From Bradyrhizobium sp. Tv2a-2 (GTDB lineage: Bacteria; Pseudomonadota; Alphaproteobacteria; Rhizobiales; Xanthobacteraceae), in contig NZ_AXAI01000005.1 in the NCBI RefSeq assembly GCF_000472425.1, positions 1 to 64,000 on the forward strand: DNA of 64,000 nucleotides. The letters run 5' to 3'. Below, one piece after another: positions 42,741 to 51,469 of the stretch (within the stretch, counting starts at the first letter, position 1; each line of letters begins with the position of its first letter). The translations under genes and the position numbers were made by a program. A model generated the notes under the pieces. The model was not told the DNA's origin and searched no databases. It worked only from the letters and a program-made list of their open reading frames with translations.

Positions 42741-44656
42741 CCGAAAAGGCGAAACCGGCGAGCGGCGGCCAGGGCCCGCGATCGCGCAAATTCGCCTCCC
42801 GCCTTGTGCAATACGTGCTGCTGCAGGCTGTTATCGCCGCCCTCGTGATCCTGGCGTTGCGCCACCCGCTGCCCGAGCCGCCGGCACGCTATCTCGTGGC
42901 GACGTTCGCGCTGTCCGATCGCGGCGCTGCGCGTGAGGTGACGCTGCCCGCTTTCGTGCCTTCGCGGTCGGGAATGAACGATCCGGCCGTGTTCACCGCC
43001 AACTTTACTTGGACACGTGGCGAGACGGAGCAGGCATGGTCGGTCTATCTGCCGCGTTTCACCAATGGCGTCGAGGTGATCGTCAACAGCACCGTGATCA
43101 TGGACAGCCGACGCGATCCTTCCGCGAACCGGCCCGATCGCGATACGCCGGAGATCGCGGTCATCCCGGCCTCGCTGTTGCGCGAGGGCACGAACGAGCT
43201 GGTGGTCAGGCTCTATGCCTGGGAGCCGATCTCGGGCTTTCTCGACCGGCTTTTTGTCGGTCCCGACGATGTGCTCCGTCCCTATTTCGAGCAGCGGACG
43301 CTCTGGTTCGTGACCCTGCCCACGGTGTTCTCGGCATGGCAGGGAATCCTCGCCCTGATCCTAATCGTGTTGTGGGCGGTGCGGCGTCACGAGGTCGCCT
43401 ACGGCATGCTCGCCGGTGCAATGGCGCTGGGCGCGGCGCAGACATTCCTGGTGACGGTCGTGGACCAGCCCAGGCATCCTGAGCTGAATGCGACGCTGAT
43501 CGCGTCAGCCCCGCTAGAGAGCGGCTTCATCCTTGGCTTCGCGATCCTGTTCTTTGCTCGCAGATGGCCGCGCTACGCCACGCTGATCTTCGTACCCGGC
43601 GTGCTGGTCGTGCTGGTCGGACTGTTCGGAACGCCGCTCGCGCTGCGCACGACTTTCATGTTGCTCGGCATCCCGGCGATCGGCGTCAACCTGCTGCTGC
43701 TCGCGCTGGTCGTCGGCTGGTCCGAGCTGCGCAGGCAGGACGTGCCGAGCCTGATGCTCGGCTGTGCCGTCACTATTCTGATAATCTGTCTGGCGCATGA
43801 CCTGCTGATGGTCGCGCAGATCCTGCCTGACCGGCGCATCTTCTTCAGCCGGCTGTCCTACTCGGTCCTGCTGGTGGCGATCGGCGCGGGGCTGACCTGG
43901 CGCTTTGCCAATGCGCTCAATCGGGTCGACGGCTTTGCCGCGCACCTGGTGATTCAGCTGCGCGAGGCCGAGGAGAAATTGCGCGCAAGCTTTGCCCGCG
44001 AGCAGGAACAGGCGCGCGCAATGGCGCTGGCGCGCGAGCGCACGCGGCTGATGCGCGATCTGCATGACGGGCTCGGTGGCCAGCTCGTCAGCATCGTCGC
44101 GCTCTCCGAGCGTGGCGAGAGCGCCAGCGGAATCGGCGACGCCGCACGCGCGGCGCTGAAGGACCTGCGCCTCGTGATCGATTCCATGGACGATATCGGC
44201 GGTGACCTGATGCTGGCGCTGGGCACATGGCGTGACCGCGTCGCGGCGCAACTGCGCCCGCACCAGATCGCACTGGATTGGCAGATCGCGCCGCCGGGCC
44301 TGCCCGTGCATCCGGAGCTTCGCCCGTCTCACGTGATCCAGATCGTGCGGCTGCTGGATGAAGCTGTGACCAATGCGGTCAAGCATGCCGGCGCAAAGAC
44401 GGTCACCGTGCATATTGCGACGCTGCGTGATGCATCCGGGCCTTATGGCTGCATCACCGTCGAGGACGATGGACAAGGATTTGCGACCGCATCGGACGGC
44501 GGGAGCGGCCGGACAGCGGGACGCGGCCTGCGCAACATGCAGACCCGTGCCGCGCGCTGTGGAGCGACTTGCGAGGTGGTCTCCGGTGGGGCCGGGACGC
44601 GGGTGAGGCTGACATTGCCTCACCGCTTCCCAGAGAGTGACGCCGCCAGCGGATGA
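42737..44656 (+). CDS. Sensor histidine kinase with 7TM input and HisKA_3 domain
   Basis: The 639-residue protein starts at GTG. A periplasmic sensor region (about residues 60-190, VFTANFTWTRGETEQAWSVY) follows the first helix, and then seven membrane helices, as in 7TMR-DISM kinases. The dimerisation motif RTRLMRDLHDGLGGQLVSIV holds the phospho-His near residue 442, and the ATPase has LDEAVTNAVKHAG, EDDGQGF and GRGLRNMQ. This pairs with NarL-type regulators, here the coupled upstream gene. The ligand is unknown; a carbohydrate-like compound is typical for the DISM class. Confidence 0.92.
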   Translation: MTEKAKPASGGQGPRSRKFASRLVQYVLLQAVIAALVILALRHPLPEPPARYLVATFALSDRGAAREVTLPAFVPSRSGMNDPAVFTANFTWTRGETEQAWSVYLPRFTNGVEVIVNSTVIMDSRRDPSANRPDRDTPEIAVIPASLLREGTNELVVRLYAWEPISGFLDRLFVGPDDVLRPYFEQRTLWFVTLPTVFSAWQGILALILIVLWAVRRHEVAYGMLAGAMALGAAQTFLVTVVDQPRHPELNATLIASAPLESGFILGFAILFFARRWPRYATLIFVPGVLVVLVGLFGTPLALRTTFMLLGIPAIGVNLLLLALVVGWSELRRQDVPSLMLGCAVTILIICLAHDLLMVAQILPDRRIFFSRLSYSVLLVAIGAGLTWRFANALNRVDGFAAHLVIQLREAEEKLRASFAREQEQARAMALARERTRLMRDLHDGLGGQLVSIVALSERGESASGIGDAARAALKDLRLVIDSMDDIGGDLMLALGTWRDRVAAQLRPHQIALDWQIAPPGLPVHPELRPSHVIQIVRLLDEAVTNAVKHAGAKTVTVHIATLRDASGPYGCITVEDDGQGFATASDGGSGRTAGRGLRNMQTRAARCGATCEVVSGGAGTRVRLTLPHRFPESDAASG

Positions 44657-44664
44657 AGGTGGTG

Positions 44665-44976
44665 TCAGCGCCACACGCGGGTGTAGCCGACATGGCGCAC
44701 ACCATAGGGGGTGACGCGGGTGTAGCCGACATGGTGGATCGCAGCCGGACCACCATAGTAGCCGTAGCCGACACGCGTCACGCTCGCAGCGGCAACCCGA
44801 GCAGCCGGCGCGACCACGACGGGCGCAGGCGTCGCGCGAACGATGCAGCCCTGCGGCACACCGGCCGTCGCGCAATACACAGTCGCCGCATTGGCAGGCG
44901 TGGTAGCCACCGAGGCTGCGGCAACCGACATCAGGACAGCAGCAACGGCAGCGCTCAAGGTTTTGGACTTGGACAT
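44665..44976 (-). CDS. Exported small protein with GYTRV repeats
   Basis: The 103-residue protein has a Sec signal (KTLSAAVAAVLMSVAAASVA cut near ANAA), two Cys in YCATAGVPQGC and a C-terminal Tyr/Gly-rich part with HVGYTRV occurring twice. AAGGAGAG precedes the ATG at 44976. It is convergent with the kinase gene. Copy 2 of the shared motif lies 100 bases upstream, suggesting control by the neighbouring response regulator. Confidence 0.75.
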   Translation of the reverse strand: MSKSKTLSAAVAAVLMSVAAASVATTPANAATVYCATAGVPQGCIVRATPAPVVVAPAARVAAASVTRVGYGYYGGPAAIHHVGYTRVTPYGVRHVGYTRVWR

Positions 44977-45075
44977 GTATCTCTCCTTTGATCTGTTCTC
45001 GGCTTCTCGCGATCGACCGTGCGGCCTTCGCAACCGACGCGGCGATACATGCTCCCGGGCGCTGCGCTCCAACAT

Positions 45076-45093
45076 CCCATGAAGATGGGGGTA
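45076..45093. promoter_or_regulatory. Shared regulatory motif, copy 2
   Basis: CCCATGAAGATGGGGGTA is identical to copy 1 except for one central base. It sits 100 bases upstream of the minus-strand GYTRV-repeat gene. Confidence 0.6.
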
Positions 45094-45172
45094 TCGCCCG
45101 CCGGCGCGTGTTCGGCGGGTCTTCGCGGCCTGATGCGAGATTTTTGTCGCGCTCTATCTTATTGACTTACAA

Positions 45173-45184
45173 CAATAATTATTG
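45173..45184. promoter_or_regulatory. AT-rich perfect palindrome
   Basis: CAATAATTATTG is a perfect 12-base palindrome in an AT-rich patch, with TTGACT ten bases before it. It lies between two divergent small exported-protein genes and may be a protein site or part of a promoter. Confidence 0.4.
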
Positions 45185-45222
45185 AAGTCCGGGCATCCGA
45201 AAAACGCTGATGGGATGGCCCT

Positions 45223-45239
45223 CCCATGATCATGGCATA
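45223..45239. promoter_or_regulatory. Shared regulatory motif, weaker copy 3
   Basis: CCCATGATCATGGCATA holds the perfect palindrome CCATGATCATGG and matches the first 13 bases of copies 1 and 2 at 11 positions. It lies 72 bases before the Cys-rich exported protein gene. Confidence 0.45.
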
Positions 45240-45310
45240 GAAAGCGCGGCCCATTTCGACGAGGTTCTGGCCGCTTTCAACACCAACCCCTGATCTGAAA
45301 AGGTGATGTC

Positions 45311-45553
45311 ATGACCAAGTCGATCAACCGCTCCTCCAGCCTCCTTGCGCTCGCGCTGGTGATCGCAGGTGCTTCGCAGGCGATGGCGGCTTCTGCTCCG
45401 TCGATGCAGGAGAAGATGGCCTGCCGCGCAGATGCCGAAAGCCTCTGCTCACAATTCATCGGCCACCCGCCGCAGATGCGTGCCTGCCTCGCCGAGAACA
45501 AGGCAAAGCTCTCCGTGCCTTGTCGAGAGGTCGTCGAAGCCCACGGTGGCTGA
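45311..45553 (+). CDS. Exported Cys-containing small protein
   Basis: The 80-residue protein has a Sec signal (SLLALALVIAGASQAMAAS) and four Cys in ACRADAESLCSQFIGHPPQM-RACLAENKAKLSVPCREV. The spacing is like the cysteine-rich repeats of the GLG1 type seen in small rhizobial exported proteins. AAAAGGTGATGTC precedes the ATG. Two hairpins follow it. Function unknown. Confidence 0.75.
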   Translation: MTKSINRSSSLLALALVIAGASQAMAASAPSMQEKMACRADAESLCSQFIGHPPQMRACLAENKAKLSVPCREVVEAHGG

Positions 45554-45582
45554 GGACCGGGGCTGAGAACGACGGCCGAAGC

Positions 45583-45618
45583 CGCCAACCCGCGGAGAGC
45601 AAGCAGCGCGGGTTGGCG
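45583..45618 (+). terminator. Strong 12-base-pair hairpin after the exported Cys protein
   Basis: CGCCAACCCGCG and CGCGGGTTGGCG pair perfectly around a 12-base loop. No U-tract follows, so this may be an attenuating or RNA-stabilising hairpin. Confidence 0.5.
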
Positions 45619-45653
45619 CGCGGGGTCTGGTTTAATGCTGGATCTTCTCGTAC

Positions 45654-45678
45654 CCCGGATAAGCGGTATCCGGGTTTT
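45654..45678 (+). terminator. Rho-independent terminator candidate
   Basis: CCCGGAT, loop AAGCGGT, ATCCGGG, then TTTT. Stem and U-tract follow the exported Cys protein gene by 100 bases and probably end its transcript. Confidence 0.6.
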
Positions 45679-45738
45679 GCGTTTTGTCCCGCATTCGCGT
45701 CGCTGATGCGGGCTATATTCCTATGATTGGCGAAAGCC

Positions 45739-46410
45739 TCAGATCGCCGACGCAACCTTCTCCAGCCCGATGACGCGGGCGAGCTTGCGCACTTCTTCCT
45801 TCTGGTCGTCGCGCAGCTGGAACAGGAGCGGCATCGCGGCCGATTTCAACTGCTGCACTTCTGCCGAATCCGGATCGATTGAGCCGGCATTGGCGTTCGG
45901 GTTGGACAGCCGCGCCGCCTGGATCTTGCGCGCGATGCCGCGCAGGGCCTGCTCGATGCCGGGCCAGTAATATTCCTGGTCAGAGGTCAGGTGCAGCCGC
46001 TCCTTGATGCCGGCGATCTGAACGTCGGAGAGGAAGGCGTAGGATTTTTGCGGCTGCGGATGGCTCGCGACCTTCGGCTTCGGCGGTGACGGAAGCGCGG
46101 CGGCGGGCTCAGGCGTTACCGCCTTGGCGGCCTCGACATCGACGTCGGTGGTGGAGGCATAGGCCTGGCGCAGCGCCTCGCCCGCGACGGAGGCGGCTTG
46201 CTGCGCGGGTTCGGCCGGCGTCTCCGGCAGCGCAGCAACCGCCAGCCTGTCCTGCTTGGCCTCACGGTTGGAGACGACGGAAGATTTGAGATCGGGTAAC
46301 GATGCGGCCACGCCGGCCGCCGGGATGCTTTCACGGGTCAGAATGCTGGCGATGGCCGACCCCGCGACAAGGAGGCAGGCCAGCATCAGGATTGTGATGG
46401 ACTTCGTCAC
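45739..46410 (-). CDS. Exported protein with Spy/CpxP-like C-terminus
   Basis: The 223-residue protein has an N-terminal signal or anchor (ITILMLACLLVAGSAIASIL), a Pro/Ala-rich middle (about residues 60-120), and a helical end with IKERLHLTSDQEYYWPGIEQAL and FQLRDDQKEEVRKLARVIG. The LTxxQ-type block resembles Spy/CpxP periplasmic chaperones. An envelope stress role is inference. It is the only gene of its strand here. Confidence 0.7.
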   Translation of the reverse strand: MTKSITILMLACLLVAGSAIASILTRESIPAAGVAASLPDLKSSVVSNREAKQDRLAVAALPETPAEPAQQAASVAGEALRQAYASTTDVDVEAAKAVTPEPAAALPSPPKPKVASHPQPQKSYAFLSDVQIAGIKERLHLTSDQEYYWPGIEQALRGIARKIQAARLSNPNANAGSIDPDSAEVQQLKSAAMPLLFQLRDDQKEEVRKLARVIGLEKVASAI

Positions 46411-46542
46411 GCAACTCTCCGTCCCGGGATCGGTAATCGGCGTGAAATGCCGAAAAACTGAGCGTTAAATAAGGCTTAAACAGGCCATGGTTGCGACAGG
46501 GGCGGTTCGATGCCGCGACAAACACCTGAAAAATTTGGCAAA

Positions 46543-46791
46543 TCAGGCCGCAGCCTGGAGCTCATAGGCCTCCTGGATGTCGGCGACGATATCGGAGGCC
46601 TCGAACAGCGCGCGCGGCTCGACCGAGCGCAGGCTCACCGTCCAGTTGGCACCGCGCGCGGTGCGCGGTGTCGAGACAACATCGAACTGCACAGTGCGGC
46701 ACAAGGGATGACGCTGCAGGGCAAAGTAAACGCGGTTCCGGAGTTCGTCGAGCGTGGCCGGCGTCTTGTCGAAAAATGTTTCGAGTCCCAT
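46543..46791 (-). CDS. Small cytosolic protein, function unknown
   Basis: The 82-residue protein (MGLETFFDKTPATLDELRNR, then VQFDVVSTPRTARGANWTVS and ASDIVADIQEAYEL) has no signal or membrane helix and looks like a compact alpha/beta fold. Codon use is typical of the genome. I do not recognise the family, but similar short proteins are common near this place in Bradyrhizobium. Confidence 0.65.
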   Translation of the reverse strand: MGLETFFDKTPATLDELRNRVYFALQRHPLCRTVQFDVVSTPRTARGANWTVSLRSVEPRALFEASDIVADIQEAYELQAAA

Positions 46792-46872
46792 TCCCGAAAA
46801 TCCCCTTCCCGGATGAGGGGGATTGTCGGACTGCGCTGGTTAATGGCGCGTTAAGGTTAAGGTCGCGTGCGT

Positions 46873-47862
46873 TCACGATTTCCGCAAGCCATGCCGGCTT
46901 GCGTCGCCTGCACGATATTCGGCCACCGTCCGCGCCACGAGTTCATCGACCGGCAGCACCGCCGTCACACCCGAGGTCGAATGGCCCGCACTCCAGATGT
47001 CGCGCCAGCGCTTGGGCCGCGCCTCGCGCGCTGCGACGTCGATGTCCTGGCCGATGTCGATGGCGCCGCGCGCGGGCAGATCCTCGGGGTCGAGGCCCGC
47101 GGCCAGGATCGAGGGTTTCAGCATGTTGGTCTGCAGGCCTGTGAAGGCCGTGGTGAGCAGGATGTCGTCGGCCGAAGATTCCACCAGCATCGCCTTGTAA
47201 CGCTCGTCCGCCATGCTCTCGCGCGTGGCGATGAATTTGGAGCCCATATAGGCGAGATCGCAGGACAGGGCCTCGGCCGCGCGCAGCGCATGGCCATCGC
47301 TGATACCGCCTGCAAGCACGATCGGTCCGTCGAAGAAGCCGCGCACGGCGCGGACGAAGGCAAAGGGATTGAGCCAGCCGGTCTGGCCGCCCGCACCGGC
47401 GGTGAGCAGTACCAGCCCGTCGGCGCCGGCCTCGATCGCGCGCTCGGCATGGCGAATGGTCGCGACATCCGCAAGCACCAGGCAGCCGGCGTCATGCAGC
47501 GACTGCACCACTGGAGCTGGCGAGCCGACCGAGGTGATGACGACCTCGCTTTGGTGCCGCAGCAGCGCGTGCAGGTCGTCGGCGAGCCTCGTGTTGGAGC
47601 GATGCACGATGAGATTCGGGCAGACCGGCGCCGCCGCCCTGCCCTGCGCGTCTTCATGGCGACGCAAGCGGGTTTCGATCTCGGCAAGCCAGTCATCGAG
47701 TTGTTCCGTCGTGCGGCAATTCACCGTCGGAAATGAACCGATCACGCCGTTACGGCAGGCCGCCGTCACGAGATCCACGCCCGAGACCAGGAACATGGGT
47801 GCTGCGATCAACGGCAGCGTGAGGCGATCGCGAAAGCGGGCAAGCGGATCAGTGATTGGCAA
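46873..47862 (-). CDS. FMN-dependent nitronate monooxygenase-type oxidoreductase, paralog A
   Basis: The 329-residue TIM barrel has LPLIAAPMFLVSGVDLVTAACRNGVIGSFP, the central VVITSVGSP, LTAGAGGQTGW and GGISDGHALRAAEALSCDLAYMGSKFIAT, all FMN-binding parts of the 2-nitropropane dioxygenase family. Such enzymes oxidise nitronates or reduce quinones. Start codons of this gene and the acyl-CoA synthetase lie about 90 bases apart, back to back. A paralog lies at 55611-56579. Confidence 0.9.
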   Translation of the reverse strand: MPITDPLARFRDRLTLPLIAAPMFLVSGVDLVTAACRNGVIGSFPTVNCRTTEQLDDWLAEIETRLRRHEDAQGRAAAPVCPNLIVHRSNTRLADDLHALLRHQSEVVITSVGSPAPVVQSLHDAGCLVLADVATIRHAERAIEAGADGLVLLTAGAGGQTGWLNPFAFVRAVRGFFDGPIVLAGGISDGHALRAAEALSCDLAYMGSKFIATRESMADERYKAMLVESSADDILLTTAFTGLQTNMLKPSILAAGLDPEDLPARGAIDIGQDIDVAAREARPKRWRDIWSAGHSTSGVTAVLPVDELVARTVAEYRAGDASRHGLRKS

Positions 47863-47954
47863 GGGCGTTTCCCGGTGTCTGTCGTGATGCTAGCGTTGCC
47901 GGCAAGTCTGGCACGTTCGAACCGCCGGCACAAAACCTCACAGGAGGGATCTTC

Positions 47955-49517
47955 ATGAGCGACCCGCTCAACGCATTTCCAACGGTCTGCGGACAGACCC
48001 TGCGGACGCTGGCGCGCTATCCGTCGCGGACGGCGTTTGCCTGGCCGGGCGGCTCGCTCACCTATCAGGGCGCGACCGACCTGATCGGGCGCATGCAGAA
48101 CGTCTTCATTGGTCTCGGCCTGCCGCCGGGCACCCGCGCGGCCTTCCTCACCGCCAACCGCGCCGACAGCTGGTGCGCCGGCGTCGCTGCCCAATTGTCG
48201 CGGCTGGCGCTGACCTGGCTGCATCCGCTCGGCTCGCTTCAGGACCAGCTGTTCCAGCTCGAGGATTCCGAGGCGCAGGTGCTGGTGATCGACGCGGTCG
48301 CCTTCGGCGATCGCGGCGGCGAGCTCGCGGCGCGGGCGGCGGGCGTCAAGACCGTGTTCACGCTCGGACCCACCGATTATGGCATCGACCTGTTGCAGCG
48401 ACTGGAGCAGGCAGGCCACGCCACCGCGCGCAGCCTTGCCGGCCCCGACGATCTCGCCACGCTGAATTATACCGGCGGCACGACCGGCAAATCCAAGGGC
48501 GCGCTGCGCACCCACCGCGAATATGGCGGCTTCGCCACCGCCATTCTCGCCGACTTCGAAATCCCGGATGCCGCGCGCTACCTGACGGTCGCTCCAATCA
48601 GCCATGTCGCAGGAACGAAAGTGCTGCCGACCTTGATGCGCGGCGGCACCGTGCACATGCTGAAAGGATTCGATCCCGAAGCCGTGCTGCAGACCATCCA
48701 GCGCGAGCGCATCAATTTCACGCTGTTCGTGCCGACCATGATCTATGTGCTGCTGGATCATCCGGCACTTGCCAACACGGACCTCTCCTCGCTTGAGCTC
48801 GTGCTTTATGGCGCCTCCGCGATGTCGCCGTCGCGGCTCGTCGAAGGCATCGAGCGGATCGGGCCGGTGTTCTCGCAGCTCTACGGCCAGACCGAATGCT
48901 ATCCGGTCTCGGTGCTGCGCAAGGCCGATCATGATCCCAAGCGACCCGAGCTGCTTTTGTCCTGCGGCTTCCCGATCGCAGCCTGCGAAGTGAAAATCCT
49001 CGACGACAATGACCAGGAGGTCGAGACCGGCGCGGCGGGGGAAATCTGCGTGCGCGCGCCGCACGTGATGCGCGAATACTGGAAGCGTCCCGACATCACC
49101 GCCGAGACCTTGAAGAACGGCTGGCTGCACACCGGCGACATCGCGCGCAAGGACGAACGCGGCTACATGTTCATTCTCGACCGCAAGAAGGACATGATCG
49201 TCTCCGGCGGCTTCAACATCTTTCCGCGCGAGGTCGAGGACGTGCTGTCGCAGCATGCCGATGTCGCGATGGTCGCGGTGGTCGGAGTGCCCGACGACAA
49301 ATGGGGCGAGGCGGTCACCGCGGTGGTCGTCGCGCGCGAGGGCGCACAGCCAAATCCGGATGAGCTGATCAATCTGGTGAAGGCGCGCAAGGGCCCGGCG
49401 CATGCGCCCAAGCAGGTCAAGTTCGTCAACGAATTGCCGATGACGGGCGTCGGCAAGGTCGACAAGAAGGTGCTGCGCGCGAGCTTCTGGGCTGGCAGGG
49501 ATCGGATGGTGGGGTAG
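47955..49517 (+). CDS. AMP-binding acyl-CoA synthetase
   Basis: The 520-residue enzyme has the P-loop-like NYTGGTTGKSKGAL, YGQTECYPVS, HTGDIARKDERGYMFILDRKKDMIVSGGFNIFP and the terminal Lys in PMTGVGKVDKKVLR, the full set of A3-A10 motifs of the ANL family. It makes acyl- or aryl-CoA from a carboxylate, ATP and CoA. ATG at 47955 follows AGGAGG at the ideal spacing; codons before it were excluded. A thioesterase gene is convergent downstream. Confidence 0.93.
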   Translation: MSDPLNAFPTVCGQTLRTLARYPSRTAFAWPGGSLTYQGATDLIGRMQNVFIGLGLPPGTRAAFLTANRADSWCAGVAAQLSRLALTWLHPLGSLQDQLFQLEDSEAQVLVIDAVAFGDRGGELAARAAGVKTVFTLGPTDYGIDLLQRLEQAGHATARSLAGPDDLATLNYTGGTTGKSKGALRTHREYGGFATAILADFEIPDAARYLTVAPISHVAGTKVLPTLMRGGTVHMLKGFDPEAVLQTIQRERINFTLFVPTMIYVLLDHPALANTDLSSLELVLYGASAMSPSRLVEGIERIGPVFSQLYGQTECYPVSVLRKADHDPKRPELLLSCGFPIAACEVKILDDNDQEVETGAAGEICVRAPHVMREYWKRPDITAETLKNGWLHTGDIARKDERGYMFILDRKKDMIVSGGFNIFPREVEDVLSQHADVAMVAVVGVPDDKWGEAVTAVVVAREGAQPNPDELINLVKARKGPAHAPKQVKFVNELPMTGVGKVDKKVLRASFWAGRDRMVG

Positions 49518-49538
49518 CGAAGTGAAGAAGCGAGGCCC

Positions 49539-50312
49539 TCACCGTTTTTCGATCACGAGGCTCTGCACGGCGCGGCCGAAATAGCCGCGCTGATCGGCGA
49601 GCCGCATCATTGCCAGGCCCGCGCCGTCAGGACCGATCCAGGATTCGCCGTCGAGCAGCACCCATTCGCCGACCGGCTCGCGAGCCATGCTGACGGTGAG
49701 ATCGGCATTGAGAAAGGTCCAGTGCCGGAAATCCAGCGCGGCCGAGGTGCCGTTGGCGAAGTCGGCGGCGGCGACGGCGCGCATCGCCTGCGAAACGGCA
49801 AAACCTTCCACCAACCGCCGGTCGACCCGGTACCAGATGGCGCCCGGACCAGGCACGCCGAACTTGCCACGAGCCGATCGCAGCGACATGCCGGTGACGA
49901 AGGCGCTGTTGGAGAATTGGGCCGGGTCTTCCGGCGCCTCGTCAGGCCCCGGAAGCGCGACTTTCTCTTCGGTGAGATCGCCCGGCAGCGGCAGCGCGAC
50001 AGTCCTGACCTTGAGCACGGTCGCGGCCACCACCAGGACGCCGTCGGCTTTCAGCCTGACGGCGCAGAGCTGGATCTTTCGCCCATCACGCAATACCTCG
50101 GTCTCAAAGGTGAGTGGTGCAAGCGGCACCGGACGCATCAGATCGATGGTCACGCGCGCGATCCGCATCTCGCTCGGAGTGGCGATGCGCTCGGCAGCCC
50201 ACACTGCGAGCGACGACGGTGCAGCACCATGCTGCATGCGCGGGTCCCAGGGGCCGGCCGCATTGGGACTGACGAGGACACGATTGTCCTCCACGCGGAA
50301 AATGGCGTCCAT
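49539..50312 (-). CDS. Double-hotdog acyl-CoA thioesterase family protein
   Basis: The 257-residue protein has the two-domain layout of acyl-CoA thioesterase proteins (TesB-like): PWDPRMQHGAAPSSLAVWAAE near the N-terminus and TSAALDFRHWTFLNADLTVSMARE in the second half, with the QHGAAPS type active-site Gly/Pro block. It would split acyl-CoA in the cytoplasm. It is convergent with the acyl-CoA synthetase, 21 bases apart, suggesting a related metabolic context but separate transcription. Confidence 0.85.
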   Translation of the reverse strand: MDAIFRVEDNRVLVSPNAAGPWDPRMQHGAAPSSLAVWAAERIATPSEMRIARVTIDLMRPVPLAPLTFETEVLRDGRKIQLCAVRLKADGVLVVAATVLKVRTVALPLPGDLTEEKVALPGPDEAPEDPAQFSNSAFVTGMSLRSARGKFGVPGPGAIWYRVDRRLVEGFAVSQAMRAVAAADFANGTSAALDFRHWTFLNADLTVSMAREPVGEWVLLDGESWIGPDGAGLAMMRLADQRGYFGRAVQSLVIEKR

Positions 50313-50355
50313 CGATCAGGCCGCGGCCGCGGATACAGAAATGCGAGCGGCAGAC

Positions 50356-50622
50356 TCAGCTTGCGCGGCGCAACGGCTCGTTCGGCAGCTCGATATCCAC
50401 TTCCAGCGTCGAGACATGTTTTCCCCTGTCCATCTTGACCACGACCTTGTCAGGATCAAGCGTAACATGTCGCGAGACGACGGCGAGAATTTCTTCACGC
50501 AGCCGCAACAGAAGATCGGGCTGGCCGAGCGTGCTGCGCTCGTGGGCGAGCAATATCTGCAGCCGCTCGCGCGCGACGGTCGCGGAGGGATTGCGATTGG
50601 AGAAGAACCGCAGCAAGCTCAT
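50356..50622 (-). CDS. minE: Cell division topological specificity factor
   Basis: The 88-residue protein has the N-terminal membrane/MinD-binding part [30 protein letters not shown] and the C-terminal dimer part ([22 protein letters not shown]). Its ATG overlaps the minD stop by four bases. MinE drives the Min oscillation by stimulating MinD ATPase. Length matches the family. Confidence 0.95.
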   Translation of the reverse strand: MSLLRFFSNRNPSATVARERLQILLAHERSTLGQPDLLLRLREEILAVVSRHVTLDPDKVVVKMDRGKHVSTLEVDIELPNEPLRRAS

Positions 50623-51434
50623 GCAGCCCTCCGTCCGAGCAGCTTGTTGAAAAGCCCCTTGCGCTCGGCCGGCACCACCATCGGCACGGTCTCGCCGCAC
50701 AGCCGCTTCGTCGCGTCCATGTAGGCACGCGCCGCGGCGCTGCCCGGGCTGTTCAGGGTGACGGGACAGCCGATATTGGAGGCGCGCAGGATGTCCTGGC
50801 TCTCCGGGATGATGCCGAGCAGCGGCGTTGCCAGGATCTCCAGCACGTCCTCGATGCCGAGCATCTCGCCGCGCGCCGCGCGGCCGGCATCATAGCGCGA
50901 GATCAGGATGTGCTTTTCGACGCGCTCGCCATTCTCCGCCCTCACCGTCTTGGAATCCAGCATGCCGATGATGCGGTCGGAGTCCCGGACCGAGGAGACC
51001 TCGGGATTGGTGACGATGATGGCCTCGTCGGCAAAGCGCATGGCGAGCGTCGCGCCGCGCTCGATGCCGGCGGGGCTGTCGCAGACCACCCAGTCGAAGC
51101 TCGGCTTGAGCTCGGCGATGACGCGCGCGACGCCCTCTTCCGTCAGCGCATCCTTGTCGCGGGTTTGGGAGGCCGGCAAGAGCCAGAGATTTTCCAGCCG
51201 CTTGTCGCGGATCAGCGCCTGGCTGAGTTTGGCCACGCCCTGCACCACGTTGATGAGATCGAAGACCACCCGTCGCTCCGCGCCCATCACGAGGTCGAGG
51301 TTGCGCAGGCCGACATCGAAATCCACCACCACGACCTTCTGTCCGCTTTGCGCCAGCGCTGCGCCGATCGCAGCCGTGGACGTGGTCTTGCCGACACCAC
51401 CTTTGCCCGACGTCACCACGAGCACTTTGGCCAT
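50619..51434 (-). CDS. minD: Septum site-determining ATPase
   Basis: The 271-residue protein has the deviant Walker [34 protein letters not shown] and [10 protein letters not shown], and an amphipathic C-terminal helix ([13 protein letters not shown]) for membrane binding. AAGGAGG lies upstream of two consecutive ATGs, and the second gives the usual MAKVLVV start. MinD recruits MinC to block FtsZ at poles. Second gene of minCDE. Confidence 0.96.
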   Translation of the reverse strand: MAKVLVVTSGKGGVGKTTSTAAIGAALAQSGQKVVVVDFDVGLRNLDLVMGAERRVVFDLINVVQGVAKLSQALIRDKRLENLWLLPASQTRDKDALTEEGVARVIAELKPSFDWVVCDSPAGIERGATLAMRFADEAIIVTNPEVSSVRDSDRIIGMLDSKTVRAENGERVEKHILISRYDAGRAARGEMLGIEDVLEILATPLLGIIPESQDILRASNIGCPVTLNSPGSAAARAYMDATKRLCGETVPMVVPAERKGLFNKLLGRRAA

Positions 51435-51469
51435 CATGAACCTCCTTTGAACTCTCTGAACTCTCTGCT

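Noticed and set aside
43514..44875. 453-residue minus-strand frame opposite the 7TM kinase
   Set aside because: Antisense shadow rich in Arg, His and Gln, crossing two real genes.
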